Assembly (NCBI GenBank): GCA_017550445.1
Contig: JAFZOV010000141.1
Span: 1 to 64,000, forward strand
Origin: Fibrobacter sp.
GTDB lineage: Bacteria > Fibrobacterota > Fibrobacteria > Fibrobacterales > Fibrobacteraceae
Reading direction: 5' to 3'
DNA: 64,000 bases
In this document: one piece after another, positions 8,530 through 17,464 of the stretch
How positions within the stretch are numbered: position 1 is the stretch's first letter
Layout of the letters: every line of letters begins with the position of its first letter
Made by a program: the position numbers and the translations under genes
The notes under the pieces: generated by a model
What the model was told of the DNA's origin: nothing
Seen by the model: only the letters and a program-made list of their open reading frames with translations
Databases searched by the model: none

Positions 8530-9585
8530 AAAAAGATGAATGGTAACTTAAAAGTTCTTTTTTGGATTTTGGCGTTTTTATTCTGCGCATCATTTGCTTT
8601 TGCAGGCGATGTGGTTGCGCCGCAGGGAGCCGTACGTAGCGTTTCTGTAGACGACTTTATGCCCCACAAGAGCAGCTCCAAGGATTTTAACGAAACTTGG
8701 AGTTACCAGTTTGTTTTTGACAACGGCACTCGCGCCTTTATCAACTATTCTACGCTGAACATTCCGGGAGTCGGCAACAAAGTCACATGCGACATGAGCT
8801 TCTGGAATTTCAAAGGCAAAACATACACTGTTGGCCGTCAATATCCGCCGGAACGTCTTAAAGCGGACAAGGCGTCCGCTACAATTGACATCAACGAAGA
8901 ATACAAGATGGAACATAAGCCCGGCAAGGATCACCGCGTTTTCTTTTCTGCGGACAAGGGTGGAAAATTTCTGCTGGACGTGACCTTCGAATCTGCAGTC
9001 ATCGGAAAAGTCTCGGGCAACGGCGTGTGGAAAATCGGCAAGGAATCCTTTGGACAATACGTTCACATCCCCTACGGTCGCTTTTCGGGTAAAATTGCGT
9101 ACAACGAAGACACCGTTGCAGTCAAGGGCTACGCCTACATGGACCAAACCTGGCAAACCGTTTCGGCAATCGACATGGATGCGCGTTCTATCAACTTTAG
9201 CACAAACACAAAATCTCCGCTATTTGCAGGCCGAGTCTCCATTGCCAAAAGCGGCGAGCCCTTCGGCTACGCGCTTTACAATGACGCAAACGGAATCAAG
9301 GTTGCCCAACCGAAATCCATCAAGGAAGGCGACAGCGACTACAGCGGAAAAAAATTTGCAAAAGGCGACTTGACTTTTGACTGGCAGGACGCAAGCATTC
9401 CCGCACTTAAATTTAACGTAGCAAAGACACTCGAAAAGGCTAGCATCTTGGATAAAGTAGACGGCTGGTTTGCCAAGAAAGCGTTCAAGATAGCCACCGG
9501 CGGCGAAGTCCTATTCTACAGGGGCCGCAGCGACGGAAGCCACGGCAAAAAATTAGACTGGTGCATTACCGGAGTTAAAGACTAA
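8527..9585 (+). CDS. Secreted CrtC/AttH-like lipocalin-fold protein
   Basis: A signal peptide (about residues 1-26, ending SFAFAG) precedes a beta-rich protein of 352 residues in total. The motif GYAYMDQTWQT resembles the GxxYxDHxWG signature of the hydroxyneurosporene synthase/CrtC and AttH group, which consists of two lipocalin-like barrels. No carotenoid genes are nearby, so a carotenoid hydratase role is unlikely; lipid or glycolipid binding in the envelope is a better guess. The ATG at 8527 is used; the earlier in-frame ATG at 8506 would make the N-terminus from a heptamer repeat. Its stop overlaps the hisA ATG (TAATG), indicating translational coupling. Confidence 0.6.
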   Translation: MKKMNGNLKVLFWILAFLFCASFAFAGDVVAPQGAVRSVSVDDFMPHKSSSKDFNETWSYQFVFDNGTRAFINYSTLNIPGVGNKVTCDMSFWNFKGKTYTVGRQYPPERLKADKASATIDINEEYKMEHKPGKDHRVFFSADKGGKFLLDVTFESAVIGKVSGNGVWKIGKESFGQYVHIPYGRFSGKIAYNEDTVAVKGYAYMDQTWQTVSAIDMDARSINFSTNTKSPLFAGRVSIAKSGEPFGYALYNDANGIKVAQPKSIKEGDSDYSGKKFAKGDLTFDWQDASIPALKFNVAKTLEKASILDKVDGWFAKKAFKIATGGEVLFYRGRSDGSHGKKLDWCITGVKD

Positions 9586-10361
9586 TGACTAAGTTTCGCC
9601 CCTGCATAGACCTGCACGACGGACGTGTAAAACAGATTGTAGGCAGTTCACTAAATGACAGCGGTACCGGTCTCAAGACGAATTTTGAAACAGACCGCTC
9701 CCCTGCCTGGTTTGCAGAACTCTACAAGAAAGACGGTATCACGGGCGGACATGTGATTATGCTCGGCAAAGGCAACACCGAGGCCGCTAAAGCAGCACTC
9801 GCCGCCTACCCTGGCGGACTGCAAGTGGGCGGTGGCATTACCGCCGAGAACGCGAAGGAATACCTGGATGCAGGAGCCTCCCATGTGATTGTAACCAGCT
9901 GGATTTTCCCCGAAAGCAAGCTTGACCGCGAACGTCTGGAATTGCTTTCCAAGACTGTCGGCAAGGAGCACCTTGTTCTGGATTTGAGCTGCAAGCGTGT
10001 GAGTGCACCCGAAGAAGAACCTCGCTGGAAAATCGCCATTAACCGCTGGCAGACCCTTATCGATATCGAAGTCAACGCAGAAACACTCGAAGACCTTTCG
10101 CGCTACTGCGACGAATTCCTGATTCATGCAGCCGATGTCGAAGGAAAGCAGCAAGGCATGGACGACGAACTTATCATGTTCCTTGCCGAACACAGCCCGA
10201 TACCTTGCACCTACGCTGGCGGCGCCAAGTCGCTTGCCGACCTAAAGCACTGTAAGCAAATTTCAAACGGAACGATAGACCTCACCATCGGATCGGCTTT
10301 GGACCTGTTCGGTGGCAAAGGAGTGAAGTATGCCGACTGCGTCAAATTCAACAAAGCTTAA
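9585..10361 (+). CDS. hisA: HisA, ProFAR isomerase of the eukaryotic type
   Basis: HisA converts ProFAR to PRFAR in histidine synthesis. The 258-residue TIM barrel follows the fungal/plant form rather than the usual bacterial one. It has CIDLHDGRVKQIVG, ETDRSPAWFAELYKKDG, GLQVGGGI, ASHVIVTSWIF, LVLDLSCK, INRWQT, EFLIHAADVEG, YAGGAKS and DLTIGSALDLFGG, all of which have close counterparts in yeast His6. No other his genes are in the window. It is translationally coupled to the gene before it and overlapped by the glycosyltransferase gene after it. The family call is secure; its evolutionary origin is open. Confidence 0.9.
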   Translation: MTKFRPCIDLHDGRVKQIVGSSLNDSGTGLKTNFETDRSPAWFAELYKKDGITGGHVIMLGKGNTEAAKAALAAYPGGLQVGGGITAENAKEYLDAGASHVIVTSWIFPESKLDRERLELLSKTVGKEHLVLDLSCKRVSAPEEEPRWKIAINRWQTLIDIEVNAETLEDLSRYCDEFLIHAADVEGKQQGMDDELIMFLAEHSPIPCTYAGGAKSLADLKHCKQISNGTIDLTIGSALDLFGGKGVKYADCVKFNKA

Positions 10362-11778
10362 AGCAACCGACGCATTAGACACACGCCCCGCTATTTTTGG
10401 GCGCCATGTCACGAGCACCTTCAAGAAGATGTTCGGCTTTAAGCACCAGCCACCCGGAAACCTGCGTACCGGCATGATTCCGCCGATTGTTTTCGGGTCG
10501 CTCTTTCTAAACTTGCCCAAGCTTTTAAAGTTGCGTTTTTACCTGAAAAAGGAGCGCAAGCAACACCCCGTCGATGACGTCCGCATTCTTTTCTATTCGG
10601 ACAACCTGGACGAAACTAACGGGATCGCAAACAACTTAAGGAACGTGATTCCATATATGCGCGCCCATGGCATGCACGCATTCCTCGCCGGAAACGCTTT
10701 CAACACACGCCCCTGCGGAGTCGTTGAAAACGGGTACTGTCTTTTGCTGCCCCGCATGTTCAGCATGGAACAGCTAGGGTATGCAAACAGCGAACTCGCC
10801 ATTCCTCGCGTGGGCCCGGTTCTTCGCTTGCTCAAGCGCTATCCCGTCGACTTGATTGAATTTGAAACGCCGAGTCCGGGCGCCTGGCTTGTATGTTTCT
10901 GTGCAAAAGTTGCTGGTATCAAGGTCTTTAGCCACTACCGCACCGACGTTCCTACTTACACCAAGACGCTTGTAAAGGCCAAGTGGATGTTCCACTTTGT
11001 GCTTTGGCTCATGAAGATTTTCTACGGCATGACAAAGCCCGTAGTAAGCCCCTGCAAGGACTACGCCGACATTCTCACATCGCAGCTGAAGGTTCCCGAG
11101 AACCAGGTGCAGATTTTGCCCCGCGGACTTCCGCTAGAAAAATTCTCGCGAGACTTACGCGGCAAAGGCGTCTGGGAAAAGTACAATGGTGCAACTGAAG
11201 CAGTCCAAAGCGAAAGCAACCGCAAGGTGCGTTTCTCGTTTATCGGGCGCATTTCCAAGGAAAAGAATCTGGAATTCTTGAACAGCGTCTGGAAAAAGTT
11301 CTCTGCCAAGCATGATGACGTGGAACTCATGTACGTGGGCTACGGCTGGTACCTTGAAGAAATCAAGAAATTCTTCGAAGGCAACAATAGCGTACATTTC
11401 GCTGGCGAACAGGGCGGAGAAACGCTCGCAAGCCTCTACGCCGATTCGGACTTTTTCTTGTTCCCGAGCATCACCGACACCTTCGGCAATGTCGTTGTCG
11501 AAGCCATGTCTACAGGCACACCCGCCATCGTGAGCGATTACGGCGGGCCGCATGACATCGTGATGGATAGCGAAGCCGGCCGAATATTGCCCATCGATGA
11601 AGAAGCCTGGTTGAACGCACTCGAAGAATGCCGCAAGCTGTACCTGGAGCAGCCCGAGACCTACGCAAAAATGCGCGAAGTCGCCCACGAACGTAGCCTC
11701 AAATACACCATGGAATCTTCCACCAAGGCGCAGTTTGAATTTTTCAAGAAACTGAAAAAAGAAGCATATCATTTTTAA
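10330..11778 (+). CDS. GT4-family glycosyltransferase
   Basis: This 482-residue GT-B glycosyltransferase has an N-terminal Rossmann-like acceptor domain (FYSDNLDETNGIANNLRNVIPYMRAHG; HYRTDVPTY). Its C-terminal donor domain has the EX7E region DTFGNVVVEAMSTGTPAIVSDYGG. The pattern resembles GDP-mannose- or UDP-sugar-dependent enzymes such as MgtA and SQD2. The ATG at 10330 overlaps hisA by 32 nt but has a perfect AAAGGAG 6 nt upstream; an internal ATG at 10429 is the alternative. Membrane-surface glycolipid or polysaccharide synthesis is the likely setting, consistent with the epimerase upstream. Confidence 0.85.
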   Translation: MPTASNSTKLKATDALDTRPAIFGRHVTSTFKKMFGFKHQPPGNLRTGMIPPIVFGSLFLNLPKLLKLRFYLKKERKQHPVDDVRILFYSDNLDETNGIANNLRNVIPYMRAHGMHAFLAGNAFNTRPCGVVENGYCLLLPRMFSMEQLGYANSELAIPRVGPVLRLLKRYPVDLIEFETPSPGAWLVCFCAKVAGIKVFSHYRTDVPTYTKTLVKAKWMFHFVLWLMKIFYGMTKPVVSPCKDYADILTSQLKVPENQVQILPRGLPLEKFSRDLRGKGVWEKYNGATEAVQSESNRKVRFSFIGRISKEKNLEFLNSVWKKFSAKHDDVELMYVGYGWYLEEIKKFFEGNNSVHFAGEQGGETLASLYADSDFFLFPSITDTFGNVVVEAMSTGTPAIVSDYGGPHDIVMDSEAGRILPIDEEAWLNALEECRKLYLEQPETYAKMREVAHERSLKYTMESSTKAQFEFFKKLKKEAYHF

Positions 11779-11796
11779 CTCATGTCTTCGGGACCT

Positions 11797-11849
11797 CCTT
11801 TTTATCAATAGAAAAGGAGATGTCCGACTAAATCGGGCATGACAAACTA
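11797..11849. repeat. Palindromic dispersed repeat (GTCATGCCCG type)
   Basis: The intergenic stretch before mutY holds two nested inverted pairs: CCTCCTTTT with AAAAGGAG, and CCGA with TCGG. It ends in GGGCATGACA. Its reverse complement starts GTCATGCCCG, a short palindromic form often scattered between genes. Only one copy is in this window. Confidence 0.4.
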
Positions 11850-11853
11850 GGGT

Positions 11854-12972
11854 ATGGATAAAGAAACCTTAAAAAATTTGCGCGAATGGTTCAAAAAGAA
11901 CGCCGCGGAACTTCCGTGGCGCCCCACCGATTTAGACGCTCCGCGAGACGCCTACGCCGTCTGGATCAGCGAAACCATGCTACAGCAGACTCAGGTTTCT
12001 ACCGTGCGCGACTATTTCGTGAGATGGATGAAGCGTTTTCCAGATATTGCAACGCTTGCCAAGGCATCCGAAGAAGAAGTCTTCAAATACTGGCAAGGCC
12101 TGGGCTATTATAGCCGAGCCAGGAATATACTGAAAACGGCGAAGGCTGTTTCTGGAGAAATGCCGCGGACCCGCAAGGAACTAGAAGCTTTACCGGGCAT
12201 CGGCGCGTACACGGCAGGAGCAATCCTGAGCCTCGCCTACCACCAACGGGAAGCCATTCTAGACGGCAACCTGGTGCGCATTTTCTCAAGACTTTATGCG
12301 CTAGATTTTTTGCCAACCGACAAAAAACGCATGACAATCCAAAACAAGAGCGCTAGCGAAATTTACTGGAATTACGCTCGCGAAGTAGCGAATTCGTCTA
12401 AAGCCTATATGCACAACGAGGCACTCATGGAGTTGGGCCGCACCGTTTGCAAAATCAAGAATCCCGACTGTGAAAAATGCCCCCTTCAAGGGGGATGCAA
12501 GGCCTGTGCCGAAAAACGCACCGCAAACTTCCCGCCCGCCAAAAAGCACATTCAAAAAGACTGGCATGGAACGGTTCTTGTCATCGAAAGCGCAGACCAC
12601 AAGATTCTTGCGGTTCTCGGCGGACAAAAATTTTTCAAGAACCAGTTTACGCTACCCCACTTCGAATCACCGAGAAACGCAACCGCAGGCATGCCCGCCC
12701 AAGCAGAGAGCTTTATCAACGCCGACGACGTCGTCAACGCTCAAAATATCGGCAAATTCAAACACAACATCACCGTCCATAAAATGGAATGCGATGTTCT
12801 GCTTATTCAGCTAAGCAAAAAAGCTCCGTCAAAAACGGAGCCTGCGATTAAATGGGTAAAGCGAGCCGAAGCAACGGATTTCTTTGCAAATAGCTTCTGC
12901 CTAAAGGCACTCGCCCTCTCGGGCGAGGATGACTTACCCGGACTTAAAAAGTCTTCTTTGCCTGGCAAATAA
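11854..12972 (+). CDS. mutY: MutY, A/G-specific adenine glycosylase
   Basis: MutY removes adenine mispaired with 8-oxoguanine. The 372-residue protein shows WISETMLQQTQVSTV (catalytic Glu region), the helix-hairpin-helix LEALPGIGAYTAGAILS and catalytic Asp in ILDGNLVRIFSR. The 4Fe-4S ligands are in CKIKNPDCEKCPLQGGC (C-x6-C-x2-C-x5-C). The C-terminal part is a NUDIX-like 8-oxoG-recognition domain. Its last 29 nt overlap the convergent outer-membrane gene on the other strand. Confidence 0.95.
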   Translation: MDKETLKNLREWFKKNAAELPWRPTDLDAPRDAYAVWISETMLQQTQVSTVRDYFVRWMKRFPDIATLAKASEEEVFKYWQGLGYYSRARNILKTAKAVSGEMPRTRKELEALPGIGAYTAGAILSLAYHQREAILDGNLVRIFSRLYALDFLPTDKKRMTIQNKSASEIYWNYAREVANSSKAYMHNEALMELGRTVCKIKNPDCEKCPLQGGCKACAEKRTANFPPAKKHIQKDWHGTVLVIESADHKILAVLGGQKFFKNQFTLPHFESPRNATAGMPAQAESFINADDVVNAQNIGKFKHNITVHKMECDVLLIQLSKKAPSKTEPAIKWVKRAEATDFFANSFCLKALALSGEDDLPGLKKSSLPGK

Positions 12973-14638
12973 AACGGATGCGGTCATAGCCACCGTTTAC
13001 CGTTTCTGCAACTTCATCGGCAAGCACATGCAGCAAGGTTCCGGTCAAAGTGATGCCGTACTTGGGGAACATCTGCGAGAATGAAGCGTCCCATACCCAG
13101 TCGCCCTTGACCACCATCGGGTCTGAAGATCTAAGGTTCCACTTGGCATCGCTTCTGTAGCGCAGCGAATGGCTAATCTTGAAAGTCTTGTTCAAGAGCC
13201 AATCACCCATAAAACCCGAATAGAACTCGACAGGCGTCACTTCAGCCTGATCCACGGGGCCATCAATATGTTCAAAACCAGTCATGGCGGTAAACTTGAA
13301 CATATCACCATACCAAGTCCCGAGCCACATTTCAGCGGTCAAGCCCTTAATCCAATGATTAATACGGGAAACATCGCCATAGCGAAACTTCATTCCTTTC
13401 TTTTCATCAACTTCGTAGGCTTCCACATCAAAAGTTTCGGCACCATGTTCAGCCCAAAAACTACCGCGGCCACCTATAGACACAAAGCCTCCCAGGGTAT
13501 CCACATAAGCGGCATAGGCCTGCACCAAGTTCATCTGGCCGTCAGCAGTCAAGTCAATTTCGTGACCTTTGTAAAATTCCTTCGTATCGGCAAGGGGATT
13601 CAGGCGGGATCCCGAAATATTCTTGACGCCAACCACAACGCCCATATTTTCGGGAGCAGGGGCCAAGTATTCCACGCTATCCTGAACAAGCCAATCCCTC
13701 TCATTCACACCGAAGGTCACATCGGCAGTCAAGCGTTGCACCGGCTGTATGCGCAATTCCATAAAGGGCCATGCCACGCGATCCTCTTCAAGTTCGGTGT
13801 AGACAACCCCTTCGTCATCGACAGCACGGAATGCCATACCGGCAGAAATCTGGAGCATTCCCTGTTGGCAAGCCTTGCCGCACTTGTAGTAAACGGAGCC
13901 GTTCACTTCTTTACGGGAACCTTCTTCTTTTTTCGGCCGGTACTGGTATTCAACATCCTCGTAAGCCAAGGTTACAGACACATTACCCACATCTGCACGG
14001 GCTTCTACACGGGGCTTGTAATGAGCCGGTATCCAGCGGGAACTTTCCGTATAGAACCACAGATATTCTTCACCCGCCAACACCGAAGCATTCACAAGGG
14101 AATTCGTATAGTCCAAGCCACCGTACACCGAACTGAACATGGGCCAATTTTCTCCAAAATGAGAAAAATTTCCTTCTACAGCGTCACGGCGATAGGTATA
14201 TGCCCCGCTGCAAAAATGGTCATCCTGGAAAAGTCTCGCAGTCGCCCAAAAGCCCATAAAGCTTGGAGAACGGAAGCCACCTTCCAAAATAGGAGTCCTG
14301 TTTTCAGGCCTGTTATGCTCGGTAATAAAGTCTTGATAAATCAAGTCGCCCAGCTCGTTACCCGTTTTTACCCAGACAGAAGGTTCAAAGGGAGTCCAAT
14401 CCGGTGTTCCCGACAATCGATTGAACAGAAGGCGGTTACGTAATTTCGCAGGGGTCCAAAGTTCGCTTTCAGAATGCACGCCACCTGCGCCCATCACCCG
14501 ATCGAAGGCATAGGTCGGGCCACCAATCAAAAAGGTTCCATCGGCACGAGTCTCGTATTCCATGCCATCCATTTCTGCGGGAACCTGGGCAAATGCAACA
14601 GCACCCCATAACAAAGATATCAGGGCAAAATTCTTCAT
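12944..14638 (-). CDS. Predicted outer-membrane beta-barrel protein, unknown function
   Basis: A signal peptide (MKNFALISLLWGAVAFA) is followed by about 545 residues rich in alternating aromatic and polar residues and short turns, as in an outer-membrane barrel. I recognise no named family. The ATG at 14638 overlaps the stop of the upstream gene (TAATG), so the two are translationally coupled; an alternative in-frame start lies 6 nt earlier. Together with rsmB and fmt upstream it forms a minus-strand cluster. Its 3' end overlaps mutY by 29 nt. Confidence 0.7.
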   Translation of the reverse strand: MKNFALISLLWGAVAFAQVPAEMDGMEYETRADGTFLIGGPTYAFDRVMGAGGVHSESELWTPAKLRNRLLFNRLSGTPDWTPFEPSVWVKTGNELGDLIYQDFITEHNRPENRTPILEGGFRSPSFMGFWATARLFQDDHFCSGAYTYRRDAVEGNFSHFGENWPMFSSVYGGLDYTNSLVNASVLAGEEYLWFYTESSRWIPAHYKPRVEARADVGNVSVTLAYEDVEYQYRPKKEEGSRKEVNGSVYYKCGKACQQGMLQISAGMAFRAVDDEGVVYTELEEDRVAWPFMELRIQPVQRLTADVTFGVNERDWLVQDSVEYLAPAPENMGVVVGVKNISGSRLNPLADTKEFYKGHEIDLTADGQMNLVQAYAAYVDTLGGFVSIGGRGSFWAEHGAETFDVEAYEVDEKKGMKFRYGDVSRINHWIKGLTAEMWLGTWYGDMFKFTAMTGFEHIDGPVDQAEVTPVEFYSGFMGDWLLNKTFKISHSLRYRSDAKWNLRSSDPMVVKGDWVWDASFSQMFPKYGITLTGTLLHVLADEVAETVNGGYDRIRFICQAKKTF

Positions 14639-15243
14639 TACCAAAGCTTCCTTTCTATATAAAGTCCCACATACAACATATCAGAACGCTTGGGCAAAGT
14701 CCAAATTTCTTCCCACATCATGTTAATACCGACGCGGTAATTTTCCAAATTCAAAATCATCAAGTTCAATCGGGCGTACCAGCCAAATTCAGTTTCGTTA
14801 TCCCCTAGCGTTCCACCCGGTTTATTAAAAATCGAATCCTTATTCACGCCATTATCCAAATCGGCACGGGTCCAATTGCAAGCAAAGCCGCCCCCCAATC
14901 CAACCGGATGAATCATCGGGAAATGCCAATCCAAGCCCAACTTTCCAGACGCTTGGTGCACACCGTCATAAGTAACAACATTTGGACGCGGTTCAAAGTA
15001 AGCGTAATGGAACATCACAACGCCATCTACATTTTTCCAATAAGAATAGCGGAAATTAAATCCACCATAATAGGTGTTGTAGACTGCATCTATCAAATCA
15101 CCGAACGGATAAATTTCACCGCCTTCGATTCCGATATATGCCTTCGAAAACATCACATTTTCATTATTCTGCGGTTCACTTTGCGCAAACGCAGTCACCG
15201 CCACGCCCGCCATAAACAAAAAGATTTTCTTTAGCATCCCCAT
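14638..15243 (-). CDS. Small outer-membrane barrel-like protein, unknown function
   Basis: This 201-residue protein has a signal peptide (KKIFLFMAGVAVTAFAQ). A glycine- and aromatic-rich body follows (YYGGFNFRYSYWKNVDG, GLGGGFACNW), and the chain ends in YIERKLW, as expected for a small eight-stranded barrel. An AAAGGA site 5 nt before the first ATG supports the start. It lies 12 nt after rsmB and is translationally coupled to the larger barrel gene. The two may work together, which is inference from coupling only. Confidence 0.65.
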   Translation of the reverse strand: MGMLKKIFLFMAGVAVTAFAQSEPQNNENVMFSKAYIGIEGGEIYPFGDLIDAVYNTYYGGFNFRYSYWKNVDGVVMFHYAYFEPRPNVVTYDGVHQASGKLGLDWHFPMIHPVGLGGGFACNWTRADLDNGVNKDSIFNKPGGTLGDNETEFGWYARLNLMILNLENYRVGINMMWEEIWTLPKRSDMLYVGLYIERKLW

Positions 15244-15254
15244 AAAGTCCTTTT

Positions 15255-16508
15255 TTATTTTAGGCGCAAGGCCTGGGCAAAGAATCCATCAAAGCGCGCA
15301 TCTTCGGCACCCGGAAGCACCGCGTCGCCATGCTTTTCAAATTCAGGATTTTCTTTCACGAACCGGTTCACAATCTTGGTTGTCTCTTCCGGGTCAGGAC
15401 TGCATGTCGCATACACCAGGATACCACCCGTTGCAAGTTTTGCCGAAGCAGCCTTTAAAATATTATACTGCAATTCGGCCAATTCCTTAATCGACTCCGG
15501 CGTAATGCGATAAACCGATTCCGGGCGGCGCGCAATCACGCCCATGTTGCTGCACGGAACATCGAGAAGAATGCGGTCAAAATTAGACGAGAGACGAGAG
15601 ACGAGAGACGAGAGAGCGTCGCGGCATTCTACGCGGACGTTCGTGAGTCCGAGGCGTTCTACCACATCGCGCATTTTGAGTACACGGCTTTCAGACACAT
15701 CGCTTGCAAGAATATCAAGCGAAGAATCCATCTCGGCCATCAATGCCGACTTTCCGCCGGGCGCGGCACAGGCATCCCATACTTTTAAGCCCGGCTTCAA
15801 ATCAAGGAGCTTTACGACTTCGTAAGCAGAAGGATTCTGCATGCTGAATTCGCCTTTCGCAAAAGATTCCGATTCGAGAATCGTTTTAAGTTTTGCTTCA
15901 GCGGGCACCTGAATGTAGCGGTCGTAGAGAATGCTTGCACCCGTGATTCCAAGCTTTTGCGCAAGCACCGGAGCAGATGTCTTCTGCAAATTCACGCGGA
16001 TCCATTCCACGGGGCGCTCAAGCGTCGCCTTGGCGAGCGCTTCGGCGCGTGTTCCGCCATAAATATCAAACCATCTGCGCACCAGCCATTCGGGCACCGA
16101 GTTTTCGATGGACACGCGCCGCACCTTCTGAGGTGGGAGCGCCGGCAGTCCGGACCTGCGCGCGGCATGCAGCACGGCATTCACTAGCCGCGCAGAACCT
16201 TCTTGATGGTTCGCCGCTTTCGCAAGCTCCACGCTTGTCGAAACGGCGGCATGGTCCGGAATCTCCATGAAGAACATCTGGAACAGTCCCATCTCAAGCA
16301 CCGTTGCCACTTCAAGCGACGGAGCCTTTTTCACAAGCGTCTTGATAAAATACTGCAGGTACAAATGCCTTCGGCATACGCCCAAGGCAAGTTCCATCGC
16401 AAAAGGCGAAAGTCCGCTTTCCTTGATAAAGCTACCGTCCTTCTGCCATTGCACAAGGACTCGGAATGCATCCATGCGTTCTTTCAAGGATTCATCTAGC
16501 AAAAGCAA
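15255..16508 (-). CDS. rsmB: RsmB, 16S rRNA m5C967 methyltransferase
   Basis: The 417-residue protein has an N-terminal NusB-like RNA-binding domain (about residues 1-135). A SAM-dependent m5C methyltransferase domain follows, with DACAAPGGKSALMAEM, the catalytic-loop DVPCSNMGV and the second Cys in YATCSPDPEET. A GAGACGA heptamer repeat is inserted in frame between the RDAL region and FDRILLDVPCS (genomic 15584-15617). It adds a Ser/Leu/Val/Arg-rich stretch without breaking the frame. The start overlaps the end of fmt by 13 nt, a common rsmB-fmt pairing. Confidence 0.93.
   Translation of the reverse strand: MLLLDESLKERMDAFRVLVQWQKDGSFIKESGLSPFAMELALGVCRRHLYLQYFIKTLVKKAPSLEVATVLEMGLFQMFFMEIPDHAAVSTSVELAKAANHQEGSARLVNAVLHAARRSGLPALPPQKVRRVSIENSVPEWLVRRWFDIYGGTRAEALAKATLERPVEWIRVNLQKTSAPVLAQKLGITGASILYDRYIQVPAEAKLKTILESESFAKGEFSMQNPSAYEVVKLLDLKPGLKVWDACAAPGGKSALMAEMDSSLDILASDVSESRVLKMRDVVERLGLTNVRVECRDALSSLVSRLSSNFDRILLDVPCSNMGVIARRPESVYRITPESIKELAELQYNILKAASAKLATGGILVYATCSPDPEETTKIVNRFVKENPEFEKHGDAVLPGAEDARFDGFFAQALRLK
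15584..15617. repeat. GAGACGA heptamer repeat inside rsmB
   Basis: More than four consecutive 7-nt units of GAGACGA lie in frame within rsmB. On the coding strand they read as alternating Ser, Leu, Val and Arg. The unit contains no stop codon in any of the six frames, which explains how it can sit in a gene. Confidence 0.85.
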
Positions 16509-17422
16509 AGTCCTTCACGCTTCTGGATTCCGCGCATAAAGTCGGCCACCGGCATCGGCTTCTTGCCTTCGGCCTGAATCTCAATCACTTCGAGAACGCC
16601 TTCGCCCGTGCCCACGTAGAATCGGTTATCCTTGAATTCTACCGCGCCCGGGGCAAGTTTCGGACCATTTTCCGGCGTGTCAGTCTTGCGCAAGTAAACC
16701 ATGCGGCCACCGAGCTTTCCATAGCCACCCGGCCACGGATTGAAGGCGCGAATTCTGTTGTGGATTACTGCAGCGGGCAAATTGAAATCAATCAGGCCTT
16801 CTTCTTTTTTCAGCTTAGGCGCACCCGAAGCTTGGGCGTGGTCCTGAGTCAAATCTTTTTCGCGGCCTTCCAGCAACTGGTGAATCGCATCATCCAAGGC
16901 GTCGCAGCCAGGCTTCACCATCTTTTCAAGGAGCGAGGCCGTCGTATCCTGATGGTCGATAGCCACCACATTCTGCGCCAAAATCGGCCCATGGTCCATC
17001 TTTTCATCCAGGCGGAATACGGTCACGCCGGTTTCTTTAAGGCCATCGGCAATCGCACGCTGTACAGGAGCGGCACCGCGGTACTTGGGCAACAAGCTGC
17101 CGTGCACATTCACGGCGCCGTGCTTTGCTACAGCGAGAATATTCTTCGGCAAAATCGAGTAGGCAACCACCACGAAGAGGTCTGCGTCAAACGCACGCAG
17201 GGCGCTCTCGAATTCGGGCGCCTTCAAGTCAGTCGGTTGCAGCACAGGGAGCCCGTATTCGAGCGCCAGTTGTTTCACTGGCGGCGGCGTTAGCACGCGC
17301 CCGCGCCCTGCCGGGCGATCCGGCTGCGTCACCACAGCCACCACGTCTGCAAAATCAGATTCCTTGAGGTGCTTCAAAAAACAAGCCGCGAATTCCGGCG
17401 TTCCCATAAATACGATTTTCAT
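16496..17422 (-). CDS. fmt: Fmt, methionyl-tRNA formyltransferase
   Basis: Fmt formylates the initiator Met-tRNA. The 308-residue protein starts MKIVFMGTPEFAACFL and has the folate-site motifs VNVHGSLLPKYRGAAPVQRAI and the conserved region HQDTTASLLEKM. The C-terminal domain contains IRAFNPWPGGY. The open frame extends 35 codons upstream, but the start at 17422 matches the family and lies 5 nt after a TATATTTC box, suggesting a leaderless message. rsmB overlaps its 3' end. Confidence 0.95.
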   Translation of the reverse strand: MKIVFMGTPEFAACFLKHLKESDFADVVAVVTQPDRPAGRGRVLTPPPVKQLALEYGLPVLQPTDLKAPEFESALRAFDADLFVVVAYSILPKNILAVAKHGAVNVHGSLLPKYRGAAPVQRAIADGLKETGVTVFRLDEKMDHGPILAQNVVAIDHQDTTASLLEKMVKPGCDALDDAIHQLLEGREKDLTQDHAQASGAPKLKKEEGLIDFNLPAAVIHNRIRAFNPWPGGYGKLGGRMVYLRKTDTPENGPKLAPGAVEFKDNRFYVGTGEGVLEVIEIQAEGKKPMPVADFMRGIQKREGLCFC

Positions 17423-17427
17423 AACAT

Positions 17428-17435
17428 GAAATATA
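17428..17435 (-). promoter_or_regulatory. TATATTTC -10-like box of fmt
   Basis: The box is followed by 5 nt and the fmt ATG, with no ribosome-binding site between. It shares a 42-bp intergenic region with the divergent lrgA gene. Confidence 0.45.
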
Positions 17436-17464
17436 GAATATACTTTTCTACATTTACGCTCGAA

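Noticed and set aside
13169..14443. Plus-strand frame of 424 codons opposite the outer-membrane barrel gene
   Set aside because: Composition is atypical and there is no start signal; the minus-strand frame has a signal peptide and translational coupling.
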